Assembly (NCBI GenBank): GCA_947445425.1
Contig: CANFFA010000138.1
Span: 1-6,598, forward strand
Length of the DNA: 6,598 bases
Source: Paludibacteraceae bacterium
GTDB taxonomy: Bacteria > Bacteroidota > Bacteroidia > Bacteroidales > Paludibacteraceae
Direction of reading: 5' to 3'
The notes beneath the pieces were generated by a model. The model saw only the letters and a list, made by a program, of their open reading frames with translations, was not told the DNA's origin and did no database searches. Position 1 is the first letter of the stretch, and each line of letters opens with the position of its first letter. Position numbers and translations under genes: made by a program. Shown one piece after another: positions 1-6,572 of this stretch.

Positions 1-432
1 GAAGGGGTAGTTGGTCCTCAAATTATGAATGCCTTTAATAGTATGGTGGAAGCTGGAGGTAAAGGATCCAACTCTTATAACATCACACAGGAGTTTTGGA
101 ATAACCGTTGGACACCAGAAAACCCCTCCAATACCTATGCCTCTCTGCTCAATGCCTCTAATAATTTTGTCTCCTCCTATTATGTTGAAGATGCCTCTTA
201 TGTGCGGTTAAAAAACATTACTTTGGGATACAAACCTAAAGCAAAATCGCTCAAAGCCATTGGCATCAGCTCTTTTAGGTGTTATCTCTCTGTCGAAAAT
301 GCTTATCTCTGGACCAAATACAGTGGAATGGATCCGGATATCCGCTCGGCAAATCCGCTTTTTGCAGGGTTCGATCGTTTGTCTTATCCGCGTGCCCAGT
401 CACTTACCATGGGTGTTAACCTTACTTTTTAA
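1..432 (+). CDS. SusC-family TonB-dependent outer membrane receptor, C-terminal end (partial)
   Basis: This is the last 143 codons of a receptor whose reading frame is open from base 1, so the gene begins upstream of the window. SusC proteins are 22-strand outer membrane barrels of about 1000 residues that import oligosaccharides using TonB energy, with a SusD lipoprotein as lid. The visible part shows hallmarks of the family's barrel end: YVEDASYVRLKNITLGY starting near partial residue 60, then a strand containing ENAYLWTKYSGMDPD, then a PRAQSLTMGVNLTF terminus. The last residue is phenylalanine, as expected for an outer membrane barrel recognised by the BAM machinery. The stop lies 30 bases before the susD-like start, which fits a susCD operon. 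The plug, TonB box and any signal-transduction domain lie outside the window, so neither the substrate nor anti-sigma control can be judged. The methionine codon at 25 is internal and is not the start. Confidence 0.96.
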   Translation, partial: EGVVGPQIMNAFNSMVEAGGKGSNSYNITQEFWNNRWTPENPSNTYASLLNASNNFVSSYYVEDASYVRLKNITLGYKPKAKSLKAIGISSFRCYLSVENAYLWTKYSGMDPDIRSANPLFAGFDRLSYPRAQSLTMGVNLTF

Positions 433-462
433 TACTATAAACACTGAAAAAAACAGACTGTC

Positions 463-2124
463 ATGAAAAAATATATATTTAAATCCCTCGCCGCCTCGTT
501 TTTGCTTGTTTTGCTCACTGCCTGTCAGGACAATGCATTTTTAAATCAAGCCCCCTATTCATTTACAACCCCTGATAATTTTTATAAGACAGAGGTTGAA
601 TTTAAAAATGCTTTGGTCGGATGTTACGAAGCAATCAATACATCTGCTTTGCCTGGAGGGGCTTGGGTGCCCGATGGCACTTATGCCAGGGGTTTATATT
701 ATGTGTTGGAAGGGTGTTCGGACAACGTGGTGGCCACTTCAGCAAATACCTATGCCTCAGGTGATTTTGAAAAAGCATCCTATTTACCAAACAATGTTAA
801 CCTCGGTTATTTTTGGCAAGCATATTATGTGGGCATCTCTCGTTGTAATTATGTAATTGATAAAATTCAGACTGCTACAATTAGTGATAGTTCCAAAACG
901 CTCATTGTTAGCGAGGCTCGTTTTATGCGTGCTTTTTACTACCACCATTTGGCTAGCTGCTTTGGTGGAGTCCCTTTGGTGACAACATCTACTCCTGATA
1001 TGAAGGCACCACGGGCAGATCTTCAGTCGGTATATCGTTTGATTGTAAGTGATTTAGAGTATGCCTATCAGAATTTGAAAACCACCCCAACCTATAAAAG
1101 TGGTGCCGGAAAATGGGCTGCGGGCGCCTATCTGGGAACGGTCTATAACTATCTGGCAAGCTGTAAACGATACAGCGTAGGGGTGTCGTTACTTCCCAAA
1201 TGTTCGTTAAATAGTTTTGAGTGGGTAAATGCCGATAGTATGAGTGTTAAGGCAGTGGCTGTTTTAGGTGATGTGGTAGCACAAAGTCCTTATGTGTTAG
1301 TTTCTACAGCTGAATATTCTTATCTGTTTAGAGAGGCTACTAAATCTTATCAATACAAGGAATGCCTTTTCCTTTCCGAATGGTCGGACGGATATTCTGA
1401 TCGATACTCAACGATTACTGAGCTATTTACACCGCAAGGTGCTGCTGCATACGGTGGGAGCAACGGAAGACATTTGCCAACCTTTGATTTGTATAAAGCG
1501 TATGCAACTGGTGATATCAGGCTTAAACAAAGTATAACTGGAGCTTATTCATCTAGTAGTCTGAAAGAAACCGTTGATAAGGCCGATTATTATGTTCCAG
1601 CGAATGCATCTGCTACAGCCGGTTCATCTCGGTATACTGGTAAGTTTCGCCTTGCTGTACCTGGGACATTTAGCAACCACACTTCCAGTGACTGTTCTTT
1701 GAATTATCCACTCATGCGATTGGCGGATGTGAAATTGCAATTGGCAGAGGCACTTTATTTTACCAATCGGGAACCGGAGGCGCGTGCCATTTTTACTGAA
1801 ATAAGACAAAGGGTGGTTGATCCAACCTCTAAAACGGTGACGGTTCTTACACTGAATACTGCTTATAATAAAGCTGATTTTGTACAAGAACTGCTCGACG
1901 AACGTAGACGTGAACTCTGTTTTGAATCAAAAAGAAGAATTGATCTCATCCGTTTTGACAAAACAACACAAGTTATTCAGAATTTACCTGTAGAAGGAAG
2001 TGCAGATGTACAGTCCGGCATCAAAGCATTGAAAGACAACTGGACCTATTCTAAAATTTGGCTCCCCATTCCTCAAACTGAAATTGACCTGAATCCAAAT
2101 TTAGTCCAAAATGCAGATTATTAA
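463..2124 (+). CDS. SusD/RagB-family surface glycan-binding lipoprotein
   Basis: The 553-residue product is normal length for SusD, the lipoprotein that covers the SusC barrel and delivers glycan to it. Residues 1-21 are a lipoprotein signal with lipobox LTAC; Cys21 would be acylated, and the following QDN includes an acidic residue, as in surface-exported Bacteroidota lipoproteins. Family landmarks in order: an N-terminal segment with NFYKTEVEFKNALVGCYEAI near residue 40; EARFMRAFYYHHLASCFGGVPLV at 151-173, a helix of the TPR-like core; KWAAGAYLG near 217; PLMRLADVKLQLAEAL ending at 431; ERRRELCFESKRRIDLIRF at 480-498; and the closing LPIPQTEIDLNPNL at 534-547. These are characteristic of the SusD_RagB and SusD-like domains. 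The start at 463 is fixed by the signal sequence. No Shine-Dalgarno is present, which is usual in this phylum. The ligand cannot be read from sequence because SusD binding sites are poorly conserved. The neighbouring GH2 enzyme suggests a heteroglycan, perhaps one containing glucuronic acid. Confidence 0.97.
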   Translation: MKKYIFKSLAASFLLVLLTACQDNAFLNQAPYSFTTPDNFYKTEVEFKNALVGCYEAINTSALPGGAWVPDGTYARGLYYVLEGCSDNVVATSANTYASGDFEKASYLPNNVNLGYFWQAYYVGISRCNYVIDKIQTATISDSSKTLIVSEARFMRAFYYHHLASCFGGVPLVTTSTPDMKAPRADLQSVYRLIVSDLEYAYQNLKTTPTYKSGAGKWAAGAYLGTVYNYLASCKRYSVGVSLLPKCSLNSFEWVNADSMSVKAVAVLGDVVAQSPYVLVSTAEYSYLFREATKSYQYKECLFLSEWSDGYSDRYSTITELFTPQGAAAYGGSNGRHLPTFDLYKAYATGDIRLKQSITGAYSSSSLKETVDKADYYVPANASATAGSSRYTGKFRLAVPGTFSNHTSSDCSLNYPLMRLADVKLQLAEALYFTNREPEARAIFTEIRQRVVDPTSKTVTVLTLNTAYNKADFVQELLDERRRELCFESKRRIDLIRFDKTTQVIQNLPVEGSADVQSGIKALKDNWTYSKIWLPIPQTEIDLNPNLVQNADY

Positions 2125-2162
2125 ATAATTGAGACTGCTCTGATAAATCAATTAATATCTCT

Positions 2163-2255
2163 GAACGCCAAGAACGCTAAGTTTTTAAGACGCAATGATA
2201 TAATATACAGTTCATGAATTTCTTTGCGTCTTATCACCTTTGCTTCTTTGCGTTC
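2163..2255. repeat. Imperfect long inverted repeat (hairpin-forming, intergenic)
   Basis: The arms are 2163-2195 and 2224-2255, around a 28-base AT-rich loop. By hand alignment, about 27 of 32 paired positions match, with one single-base gap; the innermost nine bases and outermost six match exactly. Each arm is built from GAACGC/AAG-like words repeated about ten bases apart, read as CTTTGCG on the other arm. Words of this type are, as I recall, common in dispersed intergenic repeats of Bacteroidota. No long T-run follows, so it is not a standard intrinsic terminator. It lies between the susD-like gene and the GH2 gene and could affect mRNA stability or read-through, which is inference. Confidence 0.7.
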
Positions 2256-2325
2256 AAAAATACTTTTCGGCGTGGACTCAGAATTGATTGGTTAGAATTA
2301 GTATTTGGTATTCCACTTTTCAATG

Positions 2326-2381
2326 ATTACCCAATTCCAATATTGGTACATTGGCATATTTACACATTAGCACATTAATAA
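2326..2381 (+). repeat. Degenerate 8-base tandem repeat abutting the GH2 start codon
   Basis: Seven consecutive 8-base units, each beginning ATT, fill this stretch: attaccca, attccaat, attggtac, attggcat, atttacac, attagcac and attaataa. The last unit ends two bases before the ATG at 2384. The best-conserved units approximate ATTRGYAC. Units 2 and 3 together also create the perfect palindrome CCAATATTGG at 2337-2346. The array lies in the leader of the GH2 gene. It could be a decayed microsatellite or a site where repeat number affects expression; no role is shown by the sequence. Confidence 0.6.
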
Positions 2382-2383
2382 TT

Positions 2384-4447
2384 ATGAAAAAGCCATTTAT
2401 CTACCTTCTTTTTCTGCTGGCCACTACACAGCTGTATGCAGAGCGAACTATGATACGATTTAACGAAGATTGGAGTTTTAGGTTTTCACACAATGTAGCC
2501 CAAAAAGTGGGGGTGAAGGTAAATTTACCTCACACTTGGAATGCACAGGATGCCTTGTCGGGCAAACTTGATTACAAAAGGGGAATTGGAAATTACGATA
2601 AGACCTTTTTTGTACCCAAAGAGTGGAAAGGGAAACGTGTTTTTATTCGTTTCGAGGGAGTAAATACGATCGCCAATGTTTTTCTCAATGGAAAACATCT
2701 GGGAGAGCACCGTGGTGGATATACCGCTTTCGTTTTTGAACTGTCGGGAAGATTGAATTATGGTGAAAACAATAACTTACAGGTGCGTGTAAATAACGCC
2801 GAACAGCTCGATGTTATGCCATTGTTAGGAGATTTTAACTTCTATGGTGGTATCTATCGTGATGTATATCTGATGCTTACCGATCAGGTTTGTATTTCTC
2901 CTTTGGATTTAGCTTCACCCGGTGTTTATCTCAAACAGTCGAGTGTAACCGATCAATTGGCAAAAGTGCAGACACGGGTTTTGATTTCCAATACTTTTTT
3001 AGGTGTTAAACAGATTGAAGTGGAATTGAAAGTAAAAGCGGATGAGCAGACGATTGTGCAGGAACGCAGAACAATTAATTTAACTCCTGCCATCAATGCA
3101 ACCGAATTATCTATACCCATTACGATTAACAAACCACACTTGTGGAATGGTCAAGAGGATCCATTTATCTATCAGGTGGAGGTGAATGTGCTATCTGGTA
3201 ATCAGTTGCTCGATCAGGTGATTCAACCCTTGGGACTTCGCTATTTTAAAGTAGATAACAACAAAGGATTTTCTTTGAACGGGAAACCCTTGCGTCTGAG
3301 AGGGATTTGTCGCCACCAAGACAGGGCGGAAATTGGGAATGCTCTTTTGAACAGTCATCATGATGAAGATGTGGCCATTATGCTTGAAATGGGTGTCAAT
3401 GCCATCCGTCTTTCGCATTATCCACATGCCCCCTATTTCTTCGATTTGCTCGATAAGAATGGTTTTGTAACCTGGTCGGAAATCCCTTTCGTGGGACCCG
3501 GTGGATACGCTGACGGAGGGTTTGTGGATCAGGAAAGCTTTAAACAGAACGGTCGTCAGCAGTTGAAAGAGATGATTCGTCAAAATTATAACCATCCCTC
3601 CATCTGCTTTTGGGGTCTTTTTAATGAGCTGAAGGAAGTGGGCGATAATCCTTTCGACTACATTACGGAATTGAATAAACTCGCTTACGCCGAGGATTCA
3701 ACTCGCATCACCACGGCAGCAAGTAATATAATGGGTGAAATTAATAAAATCTCGACCTTAATTGCTTGGAATCGTTACGACGGTTGGTATGAAAATCAAC
3801 CCAATTATTTAGGTCAATGGTTGGACAAGACCCATGCCGAAAACCCTAAATTCAACATCGGTATCAGTGAATACGGTGCCGGATCGAGTGTCAATCACCA
3901 ACAAGATACTTTAGTCAAGAGTGTTCCCAACAGCTCTTGGCATCCCGAAAATTGGCAGACTTATTTCCACATGGAAAATTGGAAGGCAATAGCAGAACGT
4001 CAGTTCGTCTGGGGGTCATTTATCTGGAACTTGTTCGACTTTGGCGCTGCACACCGCAACGAGGGGGATAGACCGGGTATCAATGACAAAGGCTTGGTCT
4101 CTTTTGACCGAAAAATAAAGAAGGACGCGTTTTATTTCTACAAAGCCAATTGGAATAAAAAAGTTAAAACAGTATATCTCAGCAATAAGCGGGACGTCTG
4201 GCGCAAAAGTGCCTCTCCTTCAGTAATGGTTTTCGCCAATACCTCCGAAGTTGAATTGATTGTGAATGGGAAAAGCTATGGCAAAAAATCTCCCGATAAT
4301 TACGCAACCATTGTGTGGAAAAATATCAACCTGGTGAGTGGAAAAAACAAAGTAATTGCAAAATCCAAAATCAATGGCCAAGAAATTTCAGATGCCTGCG
4401 AATGGATAGTCGAAGACAGCCAGGTACGATTAGTCAGTGCCAAATAA
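2384..4447 (+). CDS. Secreted GH2 glycoside hydrolase, beta-glucuronidase-like (beta-galactosidase possible)
   Basis: The product has 687 residues and a signal peptide of about 19 residues ending QLYA before ERTM, so it acts in the periplasm or outside. The fold follows GH2: a sugar-binding jelly roll (about 24-180, with HRGGYTAF at 109 and GGIYRDVYL at 155), an Ig-like domain (about 185-290), a TIM barrel (about 295-590), and a C-terminal beta domain (about 596-687, DUF4982-like). The retaining catalytic pair is visible: acid/base Glu415 in FNELKE and nucleophile Glu496 in ISEYGAG. Aligned by eye to E. coli GusA, the residues that contact glucuronate are present: Asp150, His311, Asn414, Tyr465, Tyr469, Trp548, Arg563, and Asn567-x-Lys569. 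The C-terminal third also resembles, from memory, a B. fragilis GH2 first called beta-galactosidase and later shown to be a beta-glucuronidase. GH2 is certain; the sugar is not. ATG 2384 is preferred over TTG 2351, which would put 11 odd residues before the signal peptide. It probably belongs to the susCD locus. Confidence 0.95.
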   Translation: MKKPFIYLLFLLATTQLYAERTMIRFNEDWSFRFSHNVAQKVGVKVNLPHTWNAQDALSGKLDYKRGIGNYDKTFFVPKEWKGKRVFIRFEGVNTIANVFLNGKHLGEHRGGYTAFVFELSGRLNYGENNNLQVRVNNAEQLDVMPLLGDFNFYGGIYRDVYLMLTDQVCISPLDLASPGVYLKQSSVTDQLAKVQTRVLISNTFLGVKQIEVELKVKADEQTIVQERRTINLTPAINATELSIPITINKPHLWNGQEDPFIYQVEVNVLSGNQLLDQVIQPLGLRYFKVDNNKGFSLNGKPLRLRGICRHQDRAEIGNALLNSHHDEDVAIMLEMGVNAIRLSHYPHAPYFFDLLDKNGFVTWSEIPFVGPGGYADGGFVDQESFKQNGRQQLKEMIRQNYNHPSICFWGLFNELKEVGDNPFDYITELNKLAYAEDSTRITTAASNIMGEINKISTLIAWNRYDGWYENQPNYLGQWLDKTHAENPKFNIGISEYGAGSSVNHQQDTLVKSVPNSSWHPENWQTYFHMENWKAIAERQFVWGSFIWNLFDFGAAHRNEGDRPGINDKGLVSFDRKIKKDAFYFYKANWNKKVKTVYLSNKRDVWRKSASPSVMVFANTSEVELIVNGKSYGKKSPDNYATIVWKNINLVSGKNKVIAKSKINGQEISDACEWIVEDSQVRLVSAK

Positions 4448-4473
4448 TTGTGGATATCAATATTGTTGTCGTA

Positions 4474-4499
4474 GAGACGGGGCGTGCCCCGTCTCTTTT
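4474..4499 (+). terminator. Terminator-like GC-rich hairpin after the GH2 gene
   Basis: GAGACGGGGC at 4474-4483 is the exact reverse complement of GCCCCGTCTC at 4486-4495, leaving a two-base GT centre; in practice about nine pairs close a four-base loop. Four T residues follow (4496-4499). It begins 27 bases after the GH2 stop codon, the expected place for an intrinsic terminator of the susCD-GH2 transcript. The T-run is short, and GTAGAGACG-type hairpins are also, as I recall, dispersed repeats in Bacteroidota, so the element may be a repeat that happens to work as a terminator. The right arm starts the tandem repeat that follows. Confidence 0.6.
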
Positions 4500-4665
4500 G
4501 ATGTTTAGGTATCTGGTCGGTATATTCACCGCCACGCCACATCAACCCCGTCTCTTTTTTTTGTTTAAGGATGTGGTCTGGATATTCACCGTCACGTCAC
4601 AGCGTGCCCCGTCTCTTTTGATGTTTATGGGTATTGTCTGGCCATTCCCCAATGTGAACCGTCTC
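4482..4665 (+). repeat. Tandem direct repeat, about 60-base unit, three copies plus a fragment
   Basis: The word GTCTC, preceded by CC or CCCC, recurs at 4491, 4550, 4611 and 4661, giving periods of 59, 61 and 50 bases. Copies 1 and 3 share an exact 26-base match (4482-4507 and 4602-4627). Copies 1 and 2 share a 20-base segment (4522-4541 and 4582-4601) that differs only by two C/T changes. The third unit has lost about ten bases, and the fourth is only the first few bases. Each of the three main units opens with CCCCGTCTC and a run of four to eight T residues, the same sequence as the right arm of the upstream hairpin. There is no credible coding content. It is not a CRISPR array because the repeats abut without unique spacers. 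Confidence 0.85.
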
Positions 4666-4794
4666 AAGATCTGTTTGAAATTTATTTTAACCGATTAATT
4701 TACACTTTTGTTTTTTCAATAGCTCCTTTTTGTTTACTTTCGTATTGATTTCACCCGTATTTTTTTCTTTTTCCCTATTATTCTCCAGTTAAAC
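4666..4794. other. Gene-free T-rich stretch with no identified element
   Basis: This is the middle of the 484-base gap between the GH2 gene and the T9SS-exported protein. The + strand is strongly pyrimidine-rich, with T runs near 4709-4716, 4727-4731 and 4760-4773. I see no open frame with a plausible start, no stable hairpin and no tRNA-like folding. TACTTTCG at 4735-4742 is one base from the TAnnTTTG promoter box but lies about 190 bases before the next start and has no clear -33 partner, so I do not call it. Confidence 0.5.
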
Positions 4795-4795
4795 A

Positions 4796-4829
4796 ATAAG
4801 TACCTGTAATAAGTACAATTTTATAAGTA
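4796..4829 (+). promoter_or_regulatory. Three short direct repeats (ATAAGTA) upstream of a promoter box
   Basis: ATAAGTA occurs at 4796-4802, 4809-4815 and 4823-4829, with centre spacings of 13 and 14 bases. The first two copies extend to the nine-base word AATAAGTAC (4795-4803 and 4808-4816). They lie just upstream of the TAnnTTTG box at 4849, and the third copy occupies the place where a -33 element would be expected. This arrangement fits an activator or repressor site, but in AT-rich DNA such short repeats could also be chance. Confidence 0.35.
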
Positions 4830-4848
4830 ATTACCTCCCCTAACACCT

Positions 4849-4856
4849 TACATTTG
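4849..4856 (+). promoter_or_regulatory. Bacteroidota-type promoter -7 box (TACATTTG)
   Basis: TACATTTG matches the Bacteroidota -7 consensus TAnnTTTG exactly. It lies 76 bases before the ATG at 4932, implying an untranslated leader of roughly 65-70 bases. No TTTG or TTG is present about 19-21 bases upstream, so the -33 half is missing or weak, which fits a promoter needing an activator. It supports the downstream gene being its own transcription unit. Confidence 0.5.
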
Positions 4857-4931
4857 TAACATCAAACGGTAAATAACCTGCCGCATTAAGATTCAAATCA
4901 AACCATTAACTAATAATTAAAAACAACAGTC

Positions 4932-6476
4932 ATGAAAACTAAACTAACAAAAATGAAAGTAACACTACTCTCAACTGTAATGCTTCTTACTGTAATGCTT
5001 ACAAAATCAAATGCCGAAACCATCTATACTGATGATTTTTCATTTCAAACAAACTGGACACAATCTGCTTCTGGCGGTTCTGTTTCAATAGCGAACAATG
5101 CGATCAACTTAATCGGTGGTGCTGTATCAAGTAGCAACGCTGGTCGTAAATCTATCCTTCCAGCAGCCACTTTTGTATCTGACTCTGTTGCTGTACAATT
5201 TGAATTTTTCTCTTCTTCTATCGGTTTTCAAGTACAATTAGGTACAACACCCAACAGAATTCAAATTTTAAAAGAAGGTAGTTTGGGTACTCAACTACGT
5301 TTTACAGGTGAAGCTACTTCATTGACCACAAACGGTGCAAAAGTAGTTACTACTACAGCAAGTGCTTGGCACACCATGTTGGTGAAATACAAAAAAACAG
5401 CTACTACTACAACCGCCACTTTTATACTTGACAATGGCGCTTTAACACAAGTTGTAGATTTAAGTTTACAGCCAGCTGGTTATGATTTTAAATTGGATGC
5501 AATTAATTTAATTGCCCTTGGAAGTACAACGGTTGAAAATGTTTATATTAGAAATGTTTCGGTTATTGGAACCAAATTAAGTTATCCATTGTTGTATTCC
5601 GACAACTTCACACACAAATCCAATTGGTCAAACGGTAATGCTTTGAAAGGAACCATGCAGTTCGTTCAAGATCCTGATAATACAGCTAATAACATCCTTC
5701 AAATTGCTGATACCACCGCTTTGTCTACCGATTTTTATATTACGACTTCTAAATTACCCGTTTTCAATTTCACAGGCGCTGATTATTTGATCTCTTACAA
5801 ATACAAAACAAAAATCAACAAAGGGTTTGCAACATTTGGAGGCACGCTCAAGAGATTGCAATTAAATGCAGAGACTTCTGTTTCAAGACCTTATTTACTT
5901 CGTTTTTCTGGTGAAGGTACCCAATCGGCCAATGGTTCTCAATTTTTAGACAAAGCAACTTTTGAAGAGTGGCACACTGTGGACATAAAGTACACTGCTG
6001 CTGCTAAAACGGCACAATTGACAGTAGATGGGGATAAAGCTTCAGTAGTTGCTGTTACGGTAGATTTGAATTTGCAAGCCACACCTTATGATTTTATTTT
6101 GGATCTTGTTGCTTTTAAAGCGGGTGCTGGTAATGTGATGCAAATTAAAGATCTCAAAGTGTATGGTGTTGGATCCGCTAGTTATAGTACTCCTTCTGTT
6201 AGTACTGCTGGAATCAATGATCTTTTCATTGCAAAAGCAGGCATTAAGAATCTAAACTTTATTGACGGTGTGATTACTTTTAATTTAAATAATTCGGTAA
6301 ATGCACCAGCGAAAGTGACTTTGTATAATTTAGTGGGTGCTAAAGTTTTTGAAAGAAACAACATCGTTGGATCACCTGTTTATTCTGTTCAATCTAATGA
6401 CCTAAATGCTGGAGTTTACATTGTTTCTGTGGAATCAGCAGGTAAACAATATACAGGCAAATTAATGGTAAAATAA
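4932..6476 (+). CDS. T9SS-exported protein with two tandem beta-rich modules of unassigned family
   Basis: The 514-residue product starts with a Sec signal peptide (1-28, cleavage after SNA). Two related modules follow. Module 1 (about 30-216) and module 2 (about 220-412) share landmarks at similar spacing: DDF...NW at 34/42 versus DNF...NW at 224/232; RFTGEA at 123 versus RFSGEG at 324; WHT at 146 versus 347; and LxLQxxxYDF with Tyr184 versus Tyr386, then a strand ending VSVIG or LKVYG. The pattern of alternating beta strands suggests a concanavalin/LamG-like sandwich as found in carbohydrate-binding or DUF1080-type proteins; that assignment is inference. I see no catalytic motif. Residues about 436-514 are a T9SS type A sorting domain: KVTLYNLVGAKVF at 461-473, GVYIVSV at 494-500, and terminal KLMVK. 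The mature protein is probably released or anchored at the cell surface. A start at Met8 (4953) is possible. A promoter box upstream and a strong terminator downstream suggest a single-gene transcript, perhaps serving the same glycan locus. Confidence 0.9.
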   Translation: MKTKLTKMKVTLLSTVMLLTVMLTKSNAETIYTDDFSFQTNWTQSASGGSVSIANNAINLIGGAVSSSNAGRKSILPAATFVSDSVAVQFEFFSSSIGFQVQLGTTPNRIQILKEGSLGTQLRFTGEATSLTTNGAKVVTTTASAWHTMLVKYKKTATTTTATFILDNGALTQVVDLSLQPAGYDFKLDAINLIALGSTTVENVYIRNVSVIGTKLSYPLLYSDNFTHKSNWSNGNALKGTMQFVQDPDNTANNILQIADTTALSTDFYITTSKLPVFNFTGADYLISYKYKTKINKGFATFGGTLKRLQLNAETSVSRPYLLRFSGEGTQSANGSQFLDKATFEEWHTVDIKYTAAAKTAQLTVDGDKASVVAVTVDLNLQATPYDFILDLVAFKAGAGNVMQIKDLKVYGVGSASYSTPSVSTAGINDLFIAKAGIKNLNFIDGVITFNLNNSVNAPAKVTLYNLVGAKVFERNNIVGSPVYSVQSNDLNAGVYIVSVESAGKQYTGKLMVK

Positions 6477-6485
6477 TTAATAACC

Positions 6486-6547
6486 AGAGGGTTGTTTGTT
6501 TGGTCAGCTTGAAAATGTTTGATGCAAATGAATAACCCTCTTTTTTT
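6486..6547 (+). terminator. Strong intrinsic terminator after the duplicated-module gene
   Basis: AGAGGGTT at 6486-6493 pairs exactly with AACCCTCT at 6534-6541. Pairing continues inward through three G-U wobbles to give a stem of about 17 pairs (6486-6502 with 6525-6541) around a loop of about 22 bases. A run of seven T residues (6541-6547) follows, its first base closing the stem. It begins nine bases after the stop codon. This is a canonical rho-independent arrangement on the + strand. The next start codon lies only 25 bases past the T-run. Confidence 0.85.
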
Positions 6548-6572
6548 AGTAACAAATCTAAAACAATTCATT

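Noticed and set aside
1624..1887. A - strand open frame inside the susD-like gene
   Set aside because: It is antisense to conserved SusD C-terminal motifs and has no supporting features.
2127..2153. Terminator after the susD-like gene (AATTGA/TCAATT arms)
   Set aside because: Only six AT-rich pairs and no T-run, so it would not be a stable terminator.
2199..2204. TATAAT sequence as a -10 promoter box for the GH2 gene
   Set aside because: Bacteroidota housekeeping promoters use TAnnTTTG rather than TATAAT, and this lies in the loop of the inverted repeat in AT-rich DNA.
2299..2307. TAGTATTTG as a -7 box for the GH2 gene
   Set aside because: The spacing between TA and TTTG is three bases rather than two, and there is no suitable -33 element; too weak to call.
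2351..2383. Upstream TTG start giving 11 extra residues on the GH2 protein
   Set aside because: The added residues precede a normal signal peptide and are encoded by the 8-base tandem repeat; ATG 2384 is the natural start.
3191..3595. A - strand open frame of 134 codons inside the GH2 gene
   Set aside because: It lies fully antisense to conserved TIM-barrel coding sequence and has no recognisable domain; it is a shadow of the real gene.
4482..4665. CRISPR array
   Set aside because: The units are contiguous and similar throughout, with no unique spacers and no cas genes in view.
4315..4698. A + strand open frame of 127 codons overlapping the GH2 3' end and running through the tandem repeat
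   Set aside because: It starts inside the GH2 gene in another frame, and its translation merely repeats with the near-60-base DNA unit; there is no signal or domain.
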